DNA of 64,000 nt from Variovorax sp. PBL-E5 (GCF_901827185.1 NZ_LR594674.1:7038-71037); one strand, 5' to 3'. Counted from the stretch's first letter, positions 1 through 9,726 are shown. Notes: generated by a model not told the origin, from the letters alone. Numbers and translations are program-made.

Positions 1-744
1 CAGAACTTGCTGCATCACCCGCATCTGCACTGCGTCGTGCCCGGCGGTGGGGTGGCCCCGGACGGCAAGCGCTGGATCGCCTGCCGAGCGGGCTTCTTCC
101 TGCCGGTGCGGGTGCTGTCGCGGCTGTTTCGCCGCCTGTTCCTGACACAGTTGCGCAGCGCCTTCGACAACGGGGAACTGCGCTTCTTCAACGGCCTGGC
201 TGCGCTACAGGATTGCGATGCCTTCGCCAGCTACCTGGCGCCCGCAACCCAGGCCGAGTGGGTGGTCTACGCCAAGCCACCTTTCGGCGGGCCCGAGCAG
301 GTCCTGAACTACCTCGGGCGCTACACCCATCGCGTGGCGATCTCCAACAACCGCCTGGTCGACTTCGCCGATGGCGAGGTGGCCTTTGCGTGGAAGGACT
401 ACCGCCACGAATCGCGCCACAAGGTCATGCGCCTGGATGCCCAGGAGTTCGTCCGCCGCTTCCTGCTGCATGTCCTGCCCCCTGGATTCCAGCGCATCCG
501 CCACTATGGGCTCCTGGCCAACCGCTATCGCGAGACCAAGCTCGACCACTGTCGCCAGCTGCTGGCGGCACCCGCACCGGTCGTGGAGTTGCCCGATGCA
601 CCGCTGGACTATCGGGACCGCTATCAGCGCCTGACTGGCGTGTCTCTGCGCGACTGCCAGCATTGCGGTCGTGGCCAGATGGTGCGAATCGAATCCTTTC
701 TGCCGGGAACCTTGCCGCGCGGTCCGCCGCCCATCCCCTCATGA
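1..744 (+). CDS. IS91-family transposase, 5'-truncated by window edge
   Basis: Rolling-circle (HUH/Y2) transposase; only the last 247 codons are in the window. Visible are the HUH metal-binding motif HLHCVV directly after the left edge and the paired catalytic tyrosines in YLGRYTHR. These enzymes nick and re-ligate single strands at the element's origin and terminus. The protein is identical over the shared length to the copy on the minus strand at 4902-6053. The reading frame is open at base 1, so the gene continues upstream of the window. Confidence 0.85.
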   Translation, partial: QNLLHHPHLHCVVPGGGVAPDGKRWIACRAGFFLPVRVLSRLFRRLFLTQLRSAFDNGELRFFNGLAALQDCDAFASYLAPATQAEWVVYAKPPFGGPEQVLNYLGRYTHRVAISNNRLVDFADGEVAFAWKDYRHESRHKVMRLDAQEFVRRFLLHVLPPGFQRIRHYGLLANRYRETKLDHCRQLLAAPAPVVELPDAPLDYRDRYQRLTGVSLRDCQHCGRGQMVRIESFLPGTLPRGPPPIPS

Positions 745-1112
745 ACACAAGCCCGGCCTTCACCCCATGCGCTTCCAGATCCGTGTCGCGAAGCGATAGG
801 TGTCCCTTTGCATGCTCACGCCCATCAATGGCGAGAGCCTCTCGCCACGCCCTCGTGGCAGCGCCAATGCACACGCCGCAGCCCCCCGTTCTTCGGTGCC
901 AGCTCAACCCAGCGCTGCAATTTCCTCAGCCTTGCGCACCTGCGCCTCGCGCTTGGACAAGTCGGTGCTGATTCAATCCCCATAGCGCACCACCACCTGG
1001 ACGGCGGTTTAGTTCAACGGGATCTTTAGCCTACCGGCTGCGGAACAGGCGTCGCGGGGTTGATCAGCGTCTGCGCGCCGCAGCCGCCAGGCTAAAGACT
1101 CTCTGCATTATG
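1..1112 (+). mobile_element. IS91-family element, partial (3' part), copy A
   Basis: Base p here equals the complement of base 5646-p in copy B, and the match runs from the window edge to 1112, where the two copies diverge (tatggagagc here, tatgcacagc there). It carries the C-terminal two thirds of a Y2/HUH transposase and about 370 bp of trailing sequence. That tail ends with a hairpin-forming segment (ctttagcct near 1023-1033, aggctaaag near 1089-1097) at the end where IS91-type elements carry a replication terminus. The left part lies outside the window. Confidence 0.8.
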
Positions 1113-1595
1113 GAGAGCTTTCCATAAGCAGCGGTTGCTGCTGGTTGCGGGAGCGCCATGACTTCTCGCTCTTTGTACCCAAGCCGCCATCGGAGGGATA
1201 CGCAGCCTCTGAGGCCCTATGTCCAGTTTTAGATACGGCCGACTTTGGGGAAATGTCGCTACTGCGCTTTGTCTCGAACGACGACGCCCCCAAGGCCCAA
1301 CAGGTGCTATCGATCTCAAGGCATCCATGGACTATGAGTATCTTTGAACTGGAAGTTGAAAACTGTTTAGCGAAGCGGGTGAAGCCCACCTTCCAGAAGT
1401 CTACACCTGTCCTAGCGTCCGCACAGGAACCTTATGGGTAGCGCATATTGATTTCCTCAGGGTTCGCCACATTCAAAAATGCCAGTGCGAAGACCGAGAA
1501 CGGATACCAACATCTGACCCCCGGTGTTTTAACTTTGTTTGAGGTTTCCCGGGAACGTCAAAGGCTTGAGTTGAGCAGGTTTGAAGAATCCACTT
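1113..1595. other. Gene-poor spacer between IS91 copy A and amidase gene
   Basis: No recognisable gene. A 98-codon open frame (1145-1441, plus) matches nothing I know. It contains a segment at 1340-1389 that recurs, inverted and diverged, at 4196-4245 on the other side of the amidase/regulator pair. The spacer probably holds the native 3' flank of the amidase gene plus insertion debris. Confidence 0.5.
1340..1389. repeat. Diverged inverted repeat flanking amidase cassette, left arm
   Basis: Contains gaactggaag, then a segment ending gaagcgggtgaagccca. Compared with the reverse complement of 4196-4245, most of about 50 positions match, and both arms can be read as a peptide of the form FELE-x-x-NCL-x-KR-x-K. 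The similarity is too diverged for a recent duplication. Confidence 0.55.
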
Positions 1596-3023
1596 TTATT
1601 GAGCGAACACTTTGGGCCTGAATGCTCGCCAAGGCTGCAATCGTTCAAGGTCACGAGCGACCTGAAGCAAAACATCTTCACGCCCCATTCCCGCCACCAT
1701 TTGAATGGGGACGGGCATCTCGTCATGCATGCCTGCTGGCAAGGTTAGCGCTGGCAGTCCGGTCATGTTGAACTGCGCCGTGAAAGGAATCGCATCGAAG
1801 AGCCGGTCGTACCAGCCATGAGCGTCGAGACTCGCATCGTTTTGATCCAGGTACCCAAGGGGCAGTGGCGTGCGTTTCAAGGCGGGCATCAAGATGATGT
1901 CGTAGCGCGTGAGAAATACGCCGAGACTTCGGGACATGGTGTTCATCACGGCAAACACATCCTCGATGTCCATCGCCGTCAATGCGTTGCCCGCCTGCGC
2001 GCAGGCCAGCGTCACTGCCTCAAGCACATCTGGCCCAGGTTCACGGCCCATAGCGGCTTTCAACCCATTGACCCCCACCGCAAGGAAAGACATCCACGCC
2101 GAAAAATTCGCGCGCATGAAAGCATCAACGTCATAGACAGGCGCCGTTTCCTCAATCACATGCCCCTGGGCCTCCAACAAGCGGGCGGTGCGCTGCAGCG
2201 CCTCGTCGATTTGCCGCTCCACCGCCGGCGCCTTGGGCCACTGCCGCACCAACGCTACTTTCAGTGGCCGGGTGTCGGAAGCAATCGCGCGCACGTAGGA
2301 CTGGGTTGGCAAGGCGATGCCTTGGGTCGCGCCGATGTCGGGGCCTGCGACAGCATCGAGCAATGCCGCGCAATCGCGTACCGTTCGGGTCACGGCGAAT
2401 TCGCAGGCCATACCGAGCACTGGCATCCCGTGGTAAGGGCCAAGAGGCGTTCGGCCCCGAGATGGTTTCAATCCGATCAGGCCGCAAGAGGCCGCTGGAA
2501 TCCGTATGGAACCTGCGGCATCGTTGGCATGCGCCACGGGCACAATGCCAGCCGCTACAGCGGCCGCTGAACCCCCTGAAGAGCCGCCAGAAGAGCGATC
2601 GAGGTTGTAGGGGTTGCGGGTGGGCCCGTGAAGAACCGACTCGGTGGTGGCGTTGAAGCCGAACTCGGGCGTTGCTGTGATCCCGATGGTGTTGAGGCCC
2701 GCCTTGCGAAAGCGCGTGAACAGTTCACTGTCTGCCGGAGGAATGAACTCGCCCTTGGCCAGCATGCGGGTGCCCATCATTTGCGGCACGCCGCCTACCG
2801 CCAGAACCTGGTCCTTGACCAAAAATGGCACGCCAGCAAAAGCGCCCTCGCTGTCGCCCATCACTGGAGGGTCCAGCCTGCGGACAACGGCATTGATTGA
2901 ACCGTTTACCGAATCGATTGCGCGGTTGGCACAGTCGGTGAGTTCTGCTCCGCTCACTTCTCCGGCTCTGACCAAATCGGCCAATCCAGTGGCGTCATGT
3001 GCGCTGTAGTCCTTCAAGTCCAT
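1596..3023 (-). CDS. Amidase-signature family hydrolase (NylA-like architecture)
   Basis: A 475-aa serine hydrolase of the amidase signature family, acting on C-N bonds of amides or ureas. The Gly/Ser-rich signature ([10 protein letters not shown]) and the Ser-cisSer-Lys triad are visible: Lys70 (FLVKD), cis-Ser148 and nucleophile Ser172 (AAGSIRIP). This spacing is offset by two residues from 6-aminohexanoate cyclic-dimer hydrolase NylA as I recall it, and the surrounding blocks (PVAHxNDAAGSxRIP, GLKPxRGR) are alike. The ATG start has a clear aaggag site. It is cytoplasmic, with no signal peptide. The gene lies 86 bp downstream of a LuxR-type regulator on the same strand, inside an IS91/IS1071-bounded block, as xenobiotic-degradation genes often are. 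The substrate is unknown; cyclic amides, linuron-type phenylureas or benzamides are possibilities, not conclusions. Confidence 0.88.
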   Translation of the reverse strand: MDLKDYSAHDATGLADLVRAGEVSGAELTDCANRAIDSVNGSINAVVRRLDPPVMGDSEGAFAGVPFLVKDQVLAVGGVPQMMGTRMLAKGEFIPPADSELFTRFRKAGLNTIGITATPEFGFNATTESVLHGPTRNPYNLDRSSGGSSGGSAAAVAAGIVPVAHANDAAGSIRIPAASCGLIGLKPSRGRTPLGPYHGMPVLGMACEFAVTRTVRDCAALLDAVAGPDIGATQGIALPTQSYVRAIASDTRPLKVALVRQWPKAPAVERQIDEALQRTARLLEAQGHVIEETAPVYDVDAFMRANFSAWMSFLAVGVNGLKAAMGREPGPDVLEAVTLACAQAGNALTAMDIEDVFAVMNTMSRSLGVFLTRYDIILMPALKRTPLPLGYLDQNDASLDAHGWYDRLFDAIPFTAQFNMTGLPALTLPAGMHDEMPVPIQMVAGMGREDVLLQVARDLERLQPWRAFRPKVFAQ

Positions 3024-3109
3024 GTCTCAAGCTCCTTATTTATGTCCTGTCACTTCAGGGCAAAGAGAGCTTGCAGCAAAGCGTCAATCTTTTGAATGAT
3101 GCAAATGAC

Positions 3110-4141
3110 CTATGGTGGCGAAGATCGGTCGGGGCTGGCCGAAGCAAGGACGGAGGCCAGCGTCGCTCGGTTGTGGACGCCCAGCTTGTCGTAGATTTGG
3201 CTCGTCTGATTGCGCACCGTAGCCGGGGAAATACCCAGATGGCGCGCGACGTGTTTATGGCTGAGGCCTTGGGTCAAGAGTGCTGCCACTTCCGCTTCGC
3301 GCGGGCTTAACCGACTGACCGGTGACAGGGGTCTGACGTGCACTCTCCGAAGTCCAGCGCCGTCGTCGACTTTGGCTGGCTTCGCGGTGATGACCAGTCC
3401 CAAATCATCAGCCACGAGTCGACCGGTGCGCGTCAGTGCCGTTCGGATGGCTGCCTGCAACTTATCGCGGACGGGGCCCTCAGCATCCATTCCCAAGGCA
3501 AGCAACCCGGCACCGCCAAAGACGCAGTGCCCGGCAGCGGAGACCAGCAGCTCAACACCCTCACCGCTAGTCGCGGCAGTCACGTCTGCCCGTTGGCGGA
3601 TTTGTCGGTCCAACACCTCAACCGATGCGTACAGAAAATCGCGTTCTCCGTTGTGCCAGCGGCGCACGGACGATCCCCCATGGCGCAAACAGGCCAAGAA
3701 CAATGAGCCTTGATGATCCGTTCGTATCTGGGTGGCTGTGGCGATGGACCCGATGCCATACCGATCCACCATCGCCATCATCCCGTCCGTCTGCACGGCT
3801 TGACTTCGCAGGTACGTGGCAACTCGTCTCGGGGCCTTGCGAATCTGATCAAGCAACAGATCTTCGTGGCTCATCGCCTGCCATGTTTGATAGAAGTCAC
3901 CCGGCAGGTTCAGCGCAGCCGTGCCATGCATCACCGGGCCGGTATTGCTTGAGTTTGACGGCACGCCATTGCCCGCGCTTGAAGTCTCCCAGCCCAGGAA
4001 CCCATACCAGGCCGAATCAAAGCCCAGCACCTTAGCCAGCCGCCTCACGCACCCATCCAGAGCAGAAAGCGGGGGCATTTCCTCTAGAAGTCGATCGACA
4101 TCATTGAGGTAGGTCGAAAAGGTTCGAATGCTGCAGGTCAA
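3110..4141 (-). CDS. LuxR-type transcriptional regulator
   Basis: A 343-aa protein with a C-terminal LuxR/GerE helix-turn-helix (about residues 275-335): SPREAEVAALLTQG, then HLGISPATVRNQ and YDKLGVHNRATL. The N-terminal 250 residues show no domain I recognise and no response-regulator phosphoacceptor pattern, so a ligand-sensing role is an inference. The apparent start is TTG at 4141; the first in-frame ATG is about 21 codons further in, so the exact start is uncertain. It lies just upstream of and co-oriented with the amidase gene, and probably controls it. The two could share a transcript or the amidase may have its own promoter in the 86-bp gap. Confidence 0.85.
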   Translation of the reverse strand: MTCSIRTFSTYLNDVDRLLEEMPPLSALDGCVRRLAKVLGFDSAWYGFLGWETSSAGNGVPSNSSNTGPVMHGTAALNLPGDFYQTWQAMSHEDLLLDQIRKAPRRVATYLRSQAVQTDGMMAMVDRYGIGSIATATQIRTDHQGSLFLACLRHGGSSVRRWHNGERDFLYASVEVLDRQIRQRADVTAATSGEGVELLVSAAGHCVFGGAGLLALGMDAEGPVRDKLQAAIRTALTRTGRLVADDLGLVITAKPAKVDDGAGLRRVHVRPLSPVSRLSPREAEVAALLTQGLSHKHVARHLGISPATVRNQTSQIYDKLGVHNRATLASVLASASPDRSSPP

Positions 4142-4533
4142 CAGCTGGCCCCCGTTGCTTAAGAATGGAAAGGAGTAGCACGCGTATCAATGTACTGGAC
4201 TTCAACCGCTTCTGTAGACAATTATCATCTTCCAGTTCGAAGTTGTGACGTCTCCCCCATATCCGGACACTTTCAAACTGGAGTTGGACGGCTTCCGGCT
4301 TGTTGACCCGACCTCTTTTTGACGTACTCACTCGGGGTCAGGTCTGGGCGATGACAACATCTGACATTGGCAGGGCAACGCATGGCAGGCAATAGCCCAT
4401 CGCTGATGAGTGGCCGCTGCCGAATTTACAGCGGTTGGGCGCCTCGCAGGATGACGAATGGCAGGTTTCGGCGGCGACTGTCATTGGGCTGCAAAACCTG
4501 ACCGGCTGCAGTCAGCCTTTATGTACAGCTGTG
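4142..4533. other. Spacer between regulator gene and IS91 copy B
   Basis: No gene supported. It holds the right arm of the diverged inverted repeat (4196-4245) and presumably the promoter region of the regulator gene. A short minus-strand open frame (4101-4331) overlaps the regulator start and is not convincing. Confidence 0.5.
4196..4245. repeat. Diverged inverted repeat flanking amidase cassette, right arm
   Basis: The reverse complement resembles 1340-1389, with shared blocks gaactggaag, gaagcgg and tgaag. See the left arm. Confidence 0.55.
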
Positions 4534-6003
4534 CATAATGCAGAGAGTCTTTAGCCTGGCGGCTGCGGCGCGCAGACGCTGATCAACCCCGCGACGCCTG
4601 TTCCGCAGCCGGTAGGCTAAAGATCCCGTTGAACTAAACCGCCGTCCAGGTGGTGGTGCGCTATGGGGATTGAATCAGCACCGACTTGTCCAAGCGCGAG
4701 GCGCAGGTGCGCAAGGCTGAGGAAATTGCAGCGCTGGGTTGAGCTGGCACCGAAGAACGGGGGGCTGCGGCGTGTGCATTGGCGCTGCCACGAGGGCGTG
4801 GCGAGAGGCTCTCGCCATTGATGGGCGTGAGCATGCAAAGGGACACCTATCGCTTCGCGACACGGATCTGGAAGCGCATGGGGTGAAGGCCGGGCTTGTG
4901 TTCATGAGGGGATGGGCGGCGGACCGCGCGGCAAGGTTCCCGGCAGAAAGGATTCGATTCGCACCATCTGGCCACGACCGCAATGCTGGCAGTCGCGCAG
5001 AGACACGCCAGTCAGGCGCTGATAGCGGTCCCGATAGTCCAGCGGTGCATCGGGCAACTCCACGACCGGTGCGGGTGCCGCCAGCAGCTGGCGACAGTGG
5101 TCGAGCTTGGTCTCGCGATAGCGGTTGGCCAGGAGCCCATAGTGGCGGATGCGCTGGAATCCAGGGGGCAGGACATGCAGCAGGAAGCGGCGGACGAACT
5201 CCTGGGCATCCAGGCGCATGACCTTGTGGCGCGATTCGTGGCGGTAGTCCTTCCACGCAAAGGCCACCTCGCCATCGGCGAAGTCGACCAGGCGGTTGTT
5301 GGAGATCGCCACGCGATGGGTGTAGCGCCCGAGGTAGTTCAGGACCTGCTCGGGCCCGCCGAAAGGTGGCTTGGCGTAGACCACCCACTCGGCCTGGGTT
5401 GCGGGCGCCAGGTAGCTGGCGAAGGCATCGCAATCCTGTAGCGCAGCCAGGCCGTTGAAGAAGCGCAGTTCCCCGTTGTCGAAGGCGCTGCGCAACTGTG
5501 TCAGGAACAGGCGGCGAAACAGCCGCGACAGCACCCGCACCGGCAGGAAGAAGCCCGCTCGGCAGGCGATCCAGCGCTTGCCGTCCGGGGCCACCCCACC
5601 GCCGGGCACGACGCAGTGCAGATGCGGGTGATGCAGCAAGTTCTGGCCCCAGGTATGCAGGATGGTGATGAAGCCGATCTCGGCTCCGAGATGTTTGGGG
5701 TCGGCGGCGATGGTGCGCAGCGTCTCAGAGGTGGCGTGAAACAGGATGTCGTACACCACGGCCTTGTTCTGGTACGCGATGGCGGCAATCTCCTGCGGTA
5801 CGGTGAAGACGATGTGAAAGTACTCGACCGGCAGCAGTTCGGCCTGCCGGTCCTGCAGCCACTGGGCGCGCACCAGCGACTGGCACTTCGGACAGTGCCT
5901 GTTGCGGCAACTGTTGAAAGCGATGCGCTGGTGCCCGCAGGCGTCGCACTGCTCGACGTGACCACCCAGCGCGGACGTGCGGCAGCGCTCGATGGCGCTA
6001 ATC
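4534..6003 (-). mobile_element. IS91-family element, copy B, 5' end removed by IS1071
   Basis: Inverted copy of 1-1112, identical where both are visible (4534-5645) and continuing to 6003, where IS1071 begins with its terminal GGGG. The transposase start and that element end are missing, so IS1071 inserted into, or recombined with, this copy. The two inverted IS91 copies enclose the amidase/regulator segment. Confidence 0.8.
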
Positions 6004-6053
6004 GGGGTCTCCTCGTTTTCAGTGCAATAAGTGACGGTACGAAAAGCTAGCAC
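4902..6053 (-). CDS. IS91-family transposase fused to IS1071 end
   Basis: Y2/HUH transposase with an N-terminal zinc-ribbon pattern (CDACGH, then CRNRHCPKCQ), the HUH motif HLHCVV and the tyrosine pair in YLGRYTHR. The native N-terminus (some tens of residues) is gone. The open frame starts at a GTG at 6053 inside the IS1071 inverted repeat and reads 17 IS1071-derived residues ([17 protein letters not shown]) before entering the transposase at ISAIERC. Catalytic motifs are intact, but whether the chimeric protein is made or active is unknown. Confidence 0.8.
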   Translation of the reverse strand: MLAFRTVTYCTENEETPISAIERCRTSALGGHVEQCDACGHQRIAFNSCRNRHCPKCQSLVRAQWLQDRQAELLPVEYFHIVFTVPQEIAAIAYQNKAVVYDILFHATSETLRTIAADPKHLGAEIGFITILHTWGQNLLHHPHLHCVVPGGGVAPDGKRWIACRAGFFLPVRVLSRLFRRLFLTQLRSAFDNGELRFFNGLAALQDCDAFASYLAPATQAEWVVYAKPPFGGPEQVLNYLGRYTHRVAISNNRLVDFADGEVAFAWKDYRHESRHKVMRLDAQEFVRRFLLHVLPPGFQRIRHYGLLANRYRETKLDHCRQLLAAPAPVVELPDAPLDYRDRYQRLTGVSLRDCQHCGRGQMVRIESFLPGTLPRGPPPIPS

Positions 6054-6113
6054 TGGCGCGGAGGTGGTGTTGGTAGATCGTTGATTTCATTGACTTTCCT
6101 GTTCACTTTCAAA
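6004..6113. repeat. IS1071 terminal inverted repeat, copy 1 left
   Basis: About 110 bp, imperfectly inverted with respect to 9098-9207. It carries an outward-reading open frame that supplies the first 17 codons of the IS91 transposase chimera. Confidence 0.9.
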
Positions 6114-6146
6114 TCTGCGATTCGTGGCGTCAAACCGTGGTCGGTT

Positions 6147-9062
6147 TCATCCATTGGTGCCAGTTATCGATGCATTTGGCCGCGAAGGCAGGATTTGGTC
6201 AGCATAGCGGTCAACCGGGAAGCGAAACACACCCCGCAAGTTGATGCTCTCCAGCCTGGTGGGCGCAATCTTCCCGATCAGTTCCGGTGGAATGACCTGG
6301 CGGCGGTTCGACCAGCGATCCAGGACCGCCTGCATCTGTGAGGTATTCCACGCCATCACGATGTTGGCCATCAGGCTCAACGCATCGGCCACAGCCTGCA
6401 TTTCATCGACACGTTTGGCCTGCGCCGGGCTGATCCGGCCGGTATAAATGGCGCGCTTGAGGGCGTTAACAGCCTCGCCCCGATTGAGCACCCGGCGCAA
6501 CTCGTTCCTGAAAGCGTCCTTGACAAAGTAGTCAGCCAAAAACGCCGTACGCAGCAACCGCCCCAATTGCACGCCAGCCTCATAGATTGGATCGCCCTGG
6601 GCGGCAGAACCGAACCGCGCAAGAGCTGCCACCGCACTGGCATGTCCGCTCATGACCGAGGCTGCCAGGTGCACCAGACTATCCCAATGCTTTTCGATCA
6701 AAGCGACGTCGACATTGGCTTCGCACACCGCAGCGATTTCTGCGGGCACTTTGGTGCCGCGTGGCACAAAGAGGTGGCGCTGTTTGAGTTCCTTCAACCG
6801 CGGGCAAAGATCAAAACCAAGCAAACGGGCATGTGACATGGCAAAGTCGGTGTAGCCATGGGTATCCACAGCAAGCTGGCTGGTCTCCAGCTTTTCTTGG
6901 CGGATGACACCTTCAATGGCCACGCCCGCCTGGCGCTCATTGAGCACAAAGGGCTGCGCATGGAAGATGCCCCACCGGTCTTTTACATGGGAGTAGATTC
7001 CAATGGAAGGTGTGTTGCGCCGAGGATCAAGCCGGGCTTGCCACACCCGTTTGGTGGTCTCCATGGTCATCATGTCAGAAGATGCCAAATCGGACCGCCC
7101 CCAGGTGGCGGCAATCGGGTGTCGCTGCATGAATTCCAGCACAGCCTGGCAGGCCTGGCTCAGACGCCGTTCGTCCCGCGCCCAGCGCATGGCCTGGCGA
7201 ATGCTGGTGGCAGACAATTGCGGAATCATGCGCGCGCATTCGACCGCAGTCAGACTGGTGCCGTGGGCCATGATGCCGGCATAGACCATCAGCAGCTCGT
7301 CGGTAGAGCGCGGCTCACGTCCGAGCATGATCCAGCTAAAGCGCACCTGGGCGTCAACGGCCAGAATCACTTCCGGCAATTGAACCTCACCGATGCGGTG
7401 ATCCAAAGCCGCGCGCAGCTTGGTCACTTCTGGGTCTTCGTCCTCTGCGGGCAATGGCGACAAATGGAGTTCATCATCCACGCGCAGTACGCCACTGCGG
7501 GCTGCAGCGGCCACCGCATCGACACCGGCAGTTACTCTGGCCAGCAAAGGCTTCAAGAAAGTGGCAGCCTTGCTGGGTAACGATAGACGGGCATAGTGTT
7601 TCTTGGACTCTGCCTGCCAACGCTCGTCCGTGAAGAACAAGCGCGCACGACCCCGAAAGCTCAGGCTGTGCTCAATCCAGACCGAGCCATTGCGCACCGC
7701 GCGGCGCAGGGCAAACAGGGTGGCCACCTCCAACGCCTGAAACGCCCGTTCCCGGTCTGGGCTGGAGATCGAAACCTGCCAGATCATTCCCAGACTTGGT
7801 GCCACCACTTCAACTGGCAGCTTTCTGGATCCTTTGAGATATAAAGCTTGCAGCTTGGCAAGGTACTCGATGGCAGGATGCTCGCCGGTGGCCTGCCAGG
7901 GCAGCTTTGCAATGGCGACGAGCAACGACCGCACGGGGCGAATTCCATCAATCAATCCCTCGCGGACCAGGGAGGCCCTGCTCGGTGGTTTGCGTTTCTG
8001 GGTTTCGGTGATCAAGGCTTCAAGACGGGCACGCAACTCAGCATCTGGCACCGCACCTTGCGCGCTCAAGGCAACAAGTTCGCCGAGCAGCGTTTTGTAC
8101 ATTGCGGCCCAATTGACGGTAGCGGGGACATCGGCGGCAGCCTGACGCCACAGATCGGCGATCCGGCGCTGCACCATAAGGATCAACTGGTCTGTGGTGG
8201 TGAACAGGCAATACCGAAGAAAGCATGCGACCTCCACGGTGCGCGCTGGCTCTTTGATCTTGGCTCCGGCTGAGGGCGGCCTGGAGACAAGTCGGCGCGC
8301 GTAGCGGCGCAAGATGAGATCGGGGATGTCTGCCAGGTGCTTATGAACGTCCAGCGTGTAAAGCAGGTCGATGCGCTCCAGTACCTCGCTGATTTGGCGG
8401 GTTGAGTGTTTCGCCGGTGCAGCCCATAGCCAACTCTGCTGGGTTTGTCCATCTGGGCGCAGCTCTGAAACTGAGGCTCGCCAGCGATCAAGTGTTGCTG
8501 GATCAACGCTGGCGGCGATGGCGGTGCCTGTTTCAACTTCAAGCTGGGCAAGTGCCGCCGCAATCAGTGTCCGAATTGCCCGCTCGTGCACGATCACCAG
8601 CTTGTTCTTGTACAGCCATTGACGCGCCCGCACGAGTAGCTGATCGCGGTCGGCGCAGCGCGCCACTTCGTCGCGCAGTTCACGTACCAGTGAGCGGCGC
8701 TGGTGCTCGCTCATCCACTGGAATCCAAGGACCGTGCAGGCTACTTGTTGGTGATCGAATAGCGTGCGCCCGCGTTCATACATGGCTCTCAGCGAGGCGA
8801 CTTCTGGTGCTGCAATGCCAAGCTCGTTGCCAAGGTGGCGCCACAAGGCTACTGGAATTACCCGAAAGGCACCGAGCAAACGCCCACTCATGCGCAGGAA
8901 ACCAATATGGAGCGCCAGACCAAGCTTGTGGGAATCACCTCGGCGTGCATTGATTGCGTCGCGCTCGGCACCATCGAAGGTGAAAAATGCCTTCATCTCG
9001 AAGTCGCTGATATCGCGGGGGAGCCCACGCATCCACAAAAACGTTGTGTGCCAACCCTGCAT
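6147..9062 (-). CDS. tnpA: IS1071 transposase TnpA, intact
   Basis: A 971-aa Tn3-family DDE transposase that cuts at the 110-bp repeats and forms cointegrates. The start is the ATG at 9062 (MQGWHTTF), giving the standard length; the open frame could extend four codons to a TTG. Catalytic-core blocks are visible: GRSDLASSDMM, VDTHGYTDF and LNRGEAVNAL. It differs from the interrupted second copy at least at FLWMRG versus FLGMRG and MMTMET versus MMSMET. No tnpR accompanies it, as is normal for IS1071. Confidence 0.96.
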   Translation of the reverse strand: MQGWHTTFLWMRGLPRDISDFEMKAFFTFDGAERDAINARRGDSHKLGLALHIGFLRMSGRLLGAFRVIPVALWRHLGNELGIAAPEVASLRAMYERGRTLFDHQQVACTVLGFQWMSEHQRRSLVRELRDEVARCADRDQLLVRARQWLYKNKLVIVHERAIRTLIAAALAQLEVETGTAIAASVDPATLDRWRASVSELRPDGQTQQSWLWAAPAKHSTRQISEVLERIDLLYTLDVHKHLADIPDLILRRYARRLVSRPPSAGAKIKEPARTVEVACFLRYCLFTTTDQLILMVQRRIADLWRQAAADVPATVNWAAMYKTLLGELVALSAQGAVPDAELRARLEALITETQKRKPPSRASLVREGLIDGIRPVRSLLVAIAKLPWQATGEHPAIEYLAKLQALYLKGSRKLPVEVVAPSLGMIWQVSISSPDRERAFQALEVATLFALRRAVRNGSVWIEHSLSFRGRARLFFTDERWQAESKKHYARLSLPSKAATFLKPLLARVTAGVDAVAAAARSGVLRVDDELHLSPLPAEDEDPEVTKLRAALDHRIGEVQLPEVILAVDAQVRFSWIMLGREPRSTDELLMVYAGIMAHGTSLTAVECARMIPQLSATSIRQAMRWARDERRLSQACQAVLEFMQRHPIAATWGRSDLASSDMMTMETTKRVWQARLDPRRNTPSIGIYSHVKDRWGIFHAQPFVLNERQAGVAIEGVIRQEKLETSQLAVDTHGYTDFAMSHARLLGFDLCPRLKELKQRHLFVPRGTKVPAEIAAVCEANVDVALIEKHWDSLVHLAASVMSGHASAVAALARFGSAAQGDPIYEAGVQLGRLLRTAFLADYFVKDAFRNELRRVLNRGEAVNALKRAIYTGRISPAQAKRVDEMQAVADALSLMANIVMAWNTSQMQAVLDRWSNRRQVIPPELIGKIAPTRLESINLRGVFRFPVDRYADQILPSRPNASITGTNG

Positions 9063-9097
9063 CGTGAACCTCAAAAGTGGGAGGCCACCATACCCGT

Positions 9098-9207
9098 TTA
9101 CAAAGCGAACAGGAAAGTCAATGAAATCAACGGTCTACCCAGACCACCCCCGCGCCAGTGCTAGCTTTGCGTACCGTCACTTATTGCACTGAAAACGAGG
9201 AGACCCC
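9098..9207. repeat. IS1071 terminal inverted repeat, copy 1 right
   Basis: Partner of 6004-6113, with scattered mismatches mostly in its inner half. It abuts the truncated istB directly. Confidence 0.9.
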
Positions 9208-9726
9208 AGCATGGCGTTCACCGAGCAGGCGCACAACGTGGTGCTGGTGGGTGGCCCCGGCACGGGCAAGACGCATCTGGCCACGGCCATCGGCGTGGCG
9301 GGCATCACGCGCCATGGCTCACGCGTGCGGTTTTACTCCACGGTGGACCTGGTCAACGCACTGGAGCAGGAGAAGGCCCAAGGCAAGGCAGGCCGCATCG
9401 CAGCGAGCTTGCAGCGCATGGACCTGGTCATCCTTGATGAGCTGGGCTACCTGCCCTTCAGCCAGGCAGGCGGCGCCTTGCTGTTCCACCTGCTGAGCAA
9501 GCTCTACGAGCAGACCAGCGTGATGATCACCACCAACCTGGACTTCAAGGAATGGTCCAGCGTGTTCGGCGATGCCAAGATGACCACGGCACTGCTGGAT
9601 CGACTCACGCACCACTGCCACATCGTCGAGACGGGCAACGAGTCCCACAGGTTCATGCACAGCACAGCCGTGGCCAAGAAACGCATCAAGGCACGCGAAC
9701 AGGCCAAGAAGGCTGAGCCGTTCTGA
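9208..9726 (+). pseudogene. istB: istB helper ATPase, 5'-truncated by IS1071
   Basis: The C-terminal 172 residues of an IstB AAA+ transposition helper. Visible are Walker [10 protein letters not shown], Walker [13 protein letters not shown] and sensor-region TTNLDFKEW. The N-terminal DNA-binding portion and the partner istA are missing because IS1071 abuts at 9207. An ATG at 9211 opens the frame, but this is a fragment. It differs from the istB at 19011-19775. Confidence 0.85.

Larger units (their letters stand above)
6004..9207 (-). mobile_element. IS1071: IS1071, complete copy 1 (3204 bp)
   Basis: Both ends begin GGGGTCTCCTCGTTTTCAG reading inward, with inverted repeats of about 110 bp (6004-6113 and 9098-9207). 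The length is exactly the 3204 bp expected for IS1071, a Tn3-family element without a resolvase that often bounds catabolic genes on IncP-1 plasmids. The flanking 5-mers (TAATC left, AGCAT right) differ, so this copy is not framed by a target duplication; recombination between copies has probably reshuffled the flanks. Confidence 0.97.

Noticed and set aside
1145..1441. 98-codon frame as a gene
   Set aside because: No homology recognised, no clear ribosome site, and part is the diverged inverted repeat.
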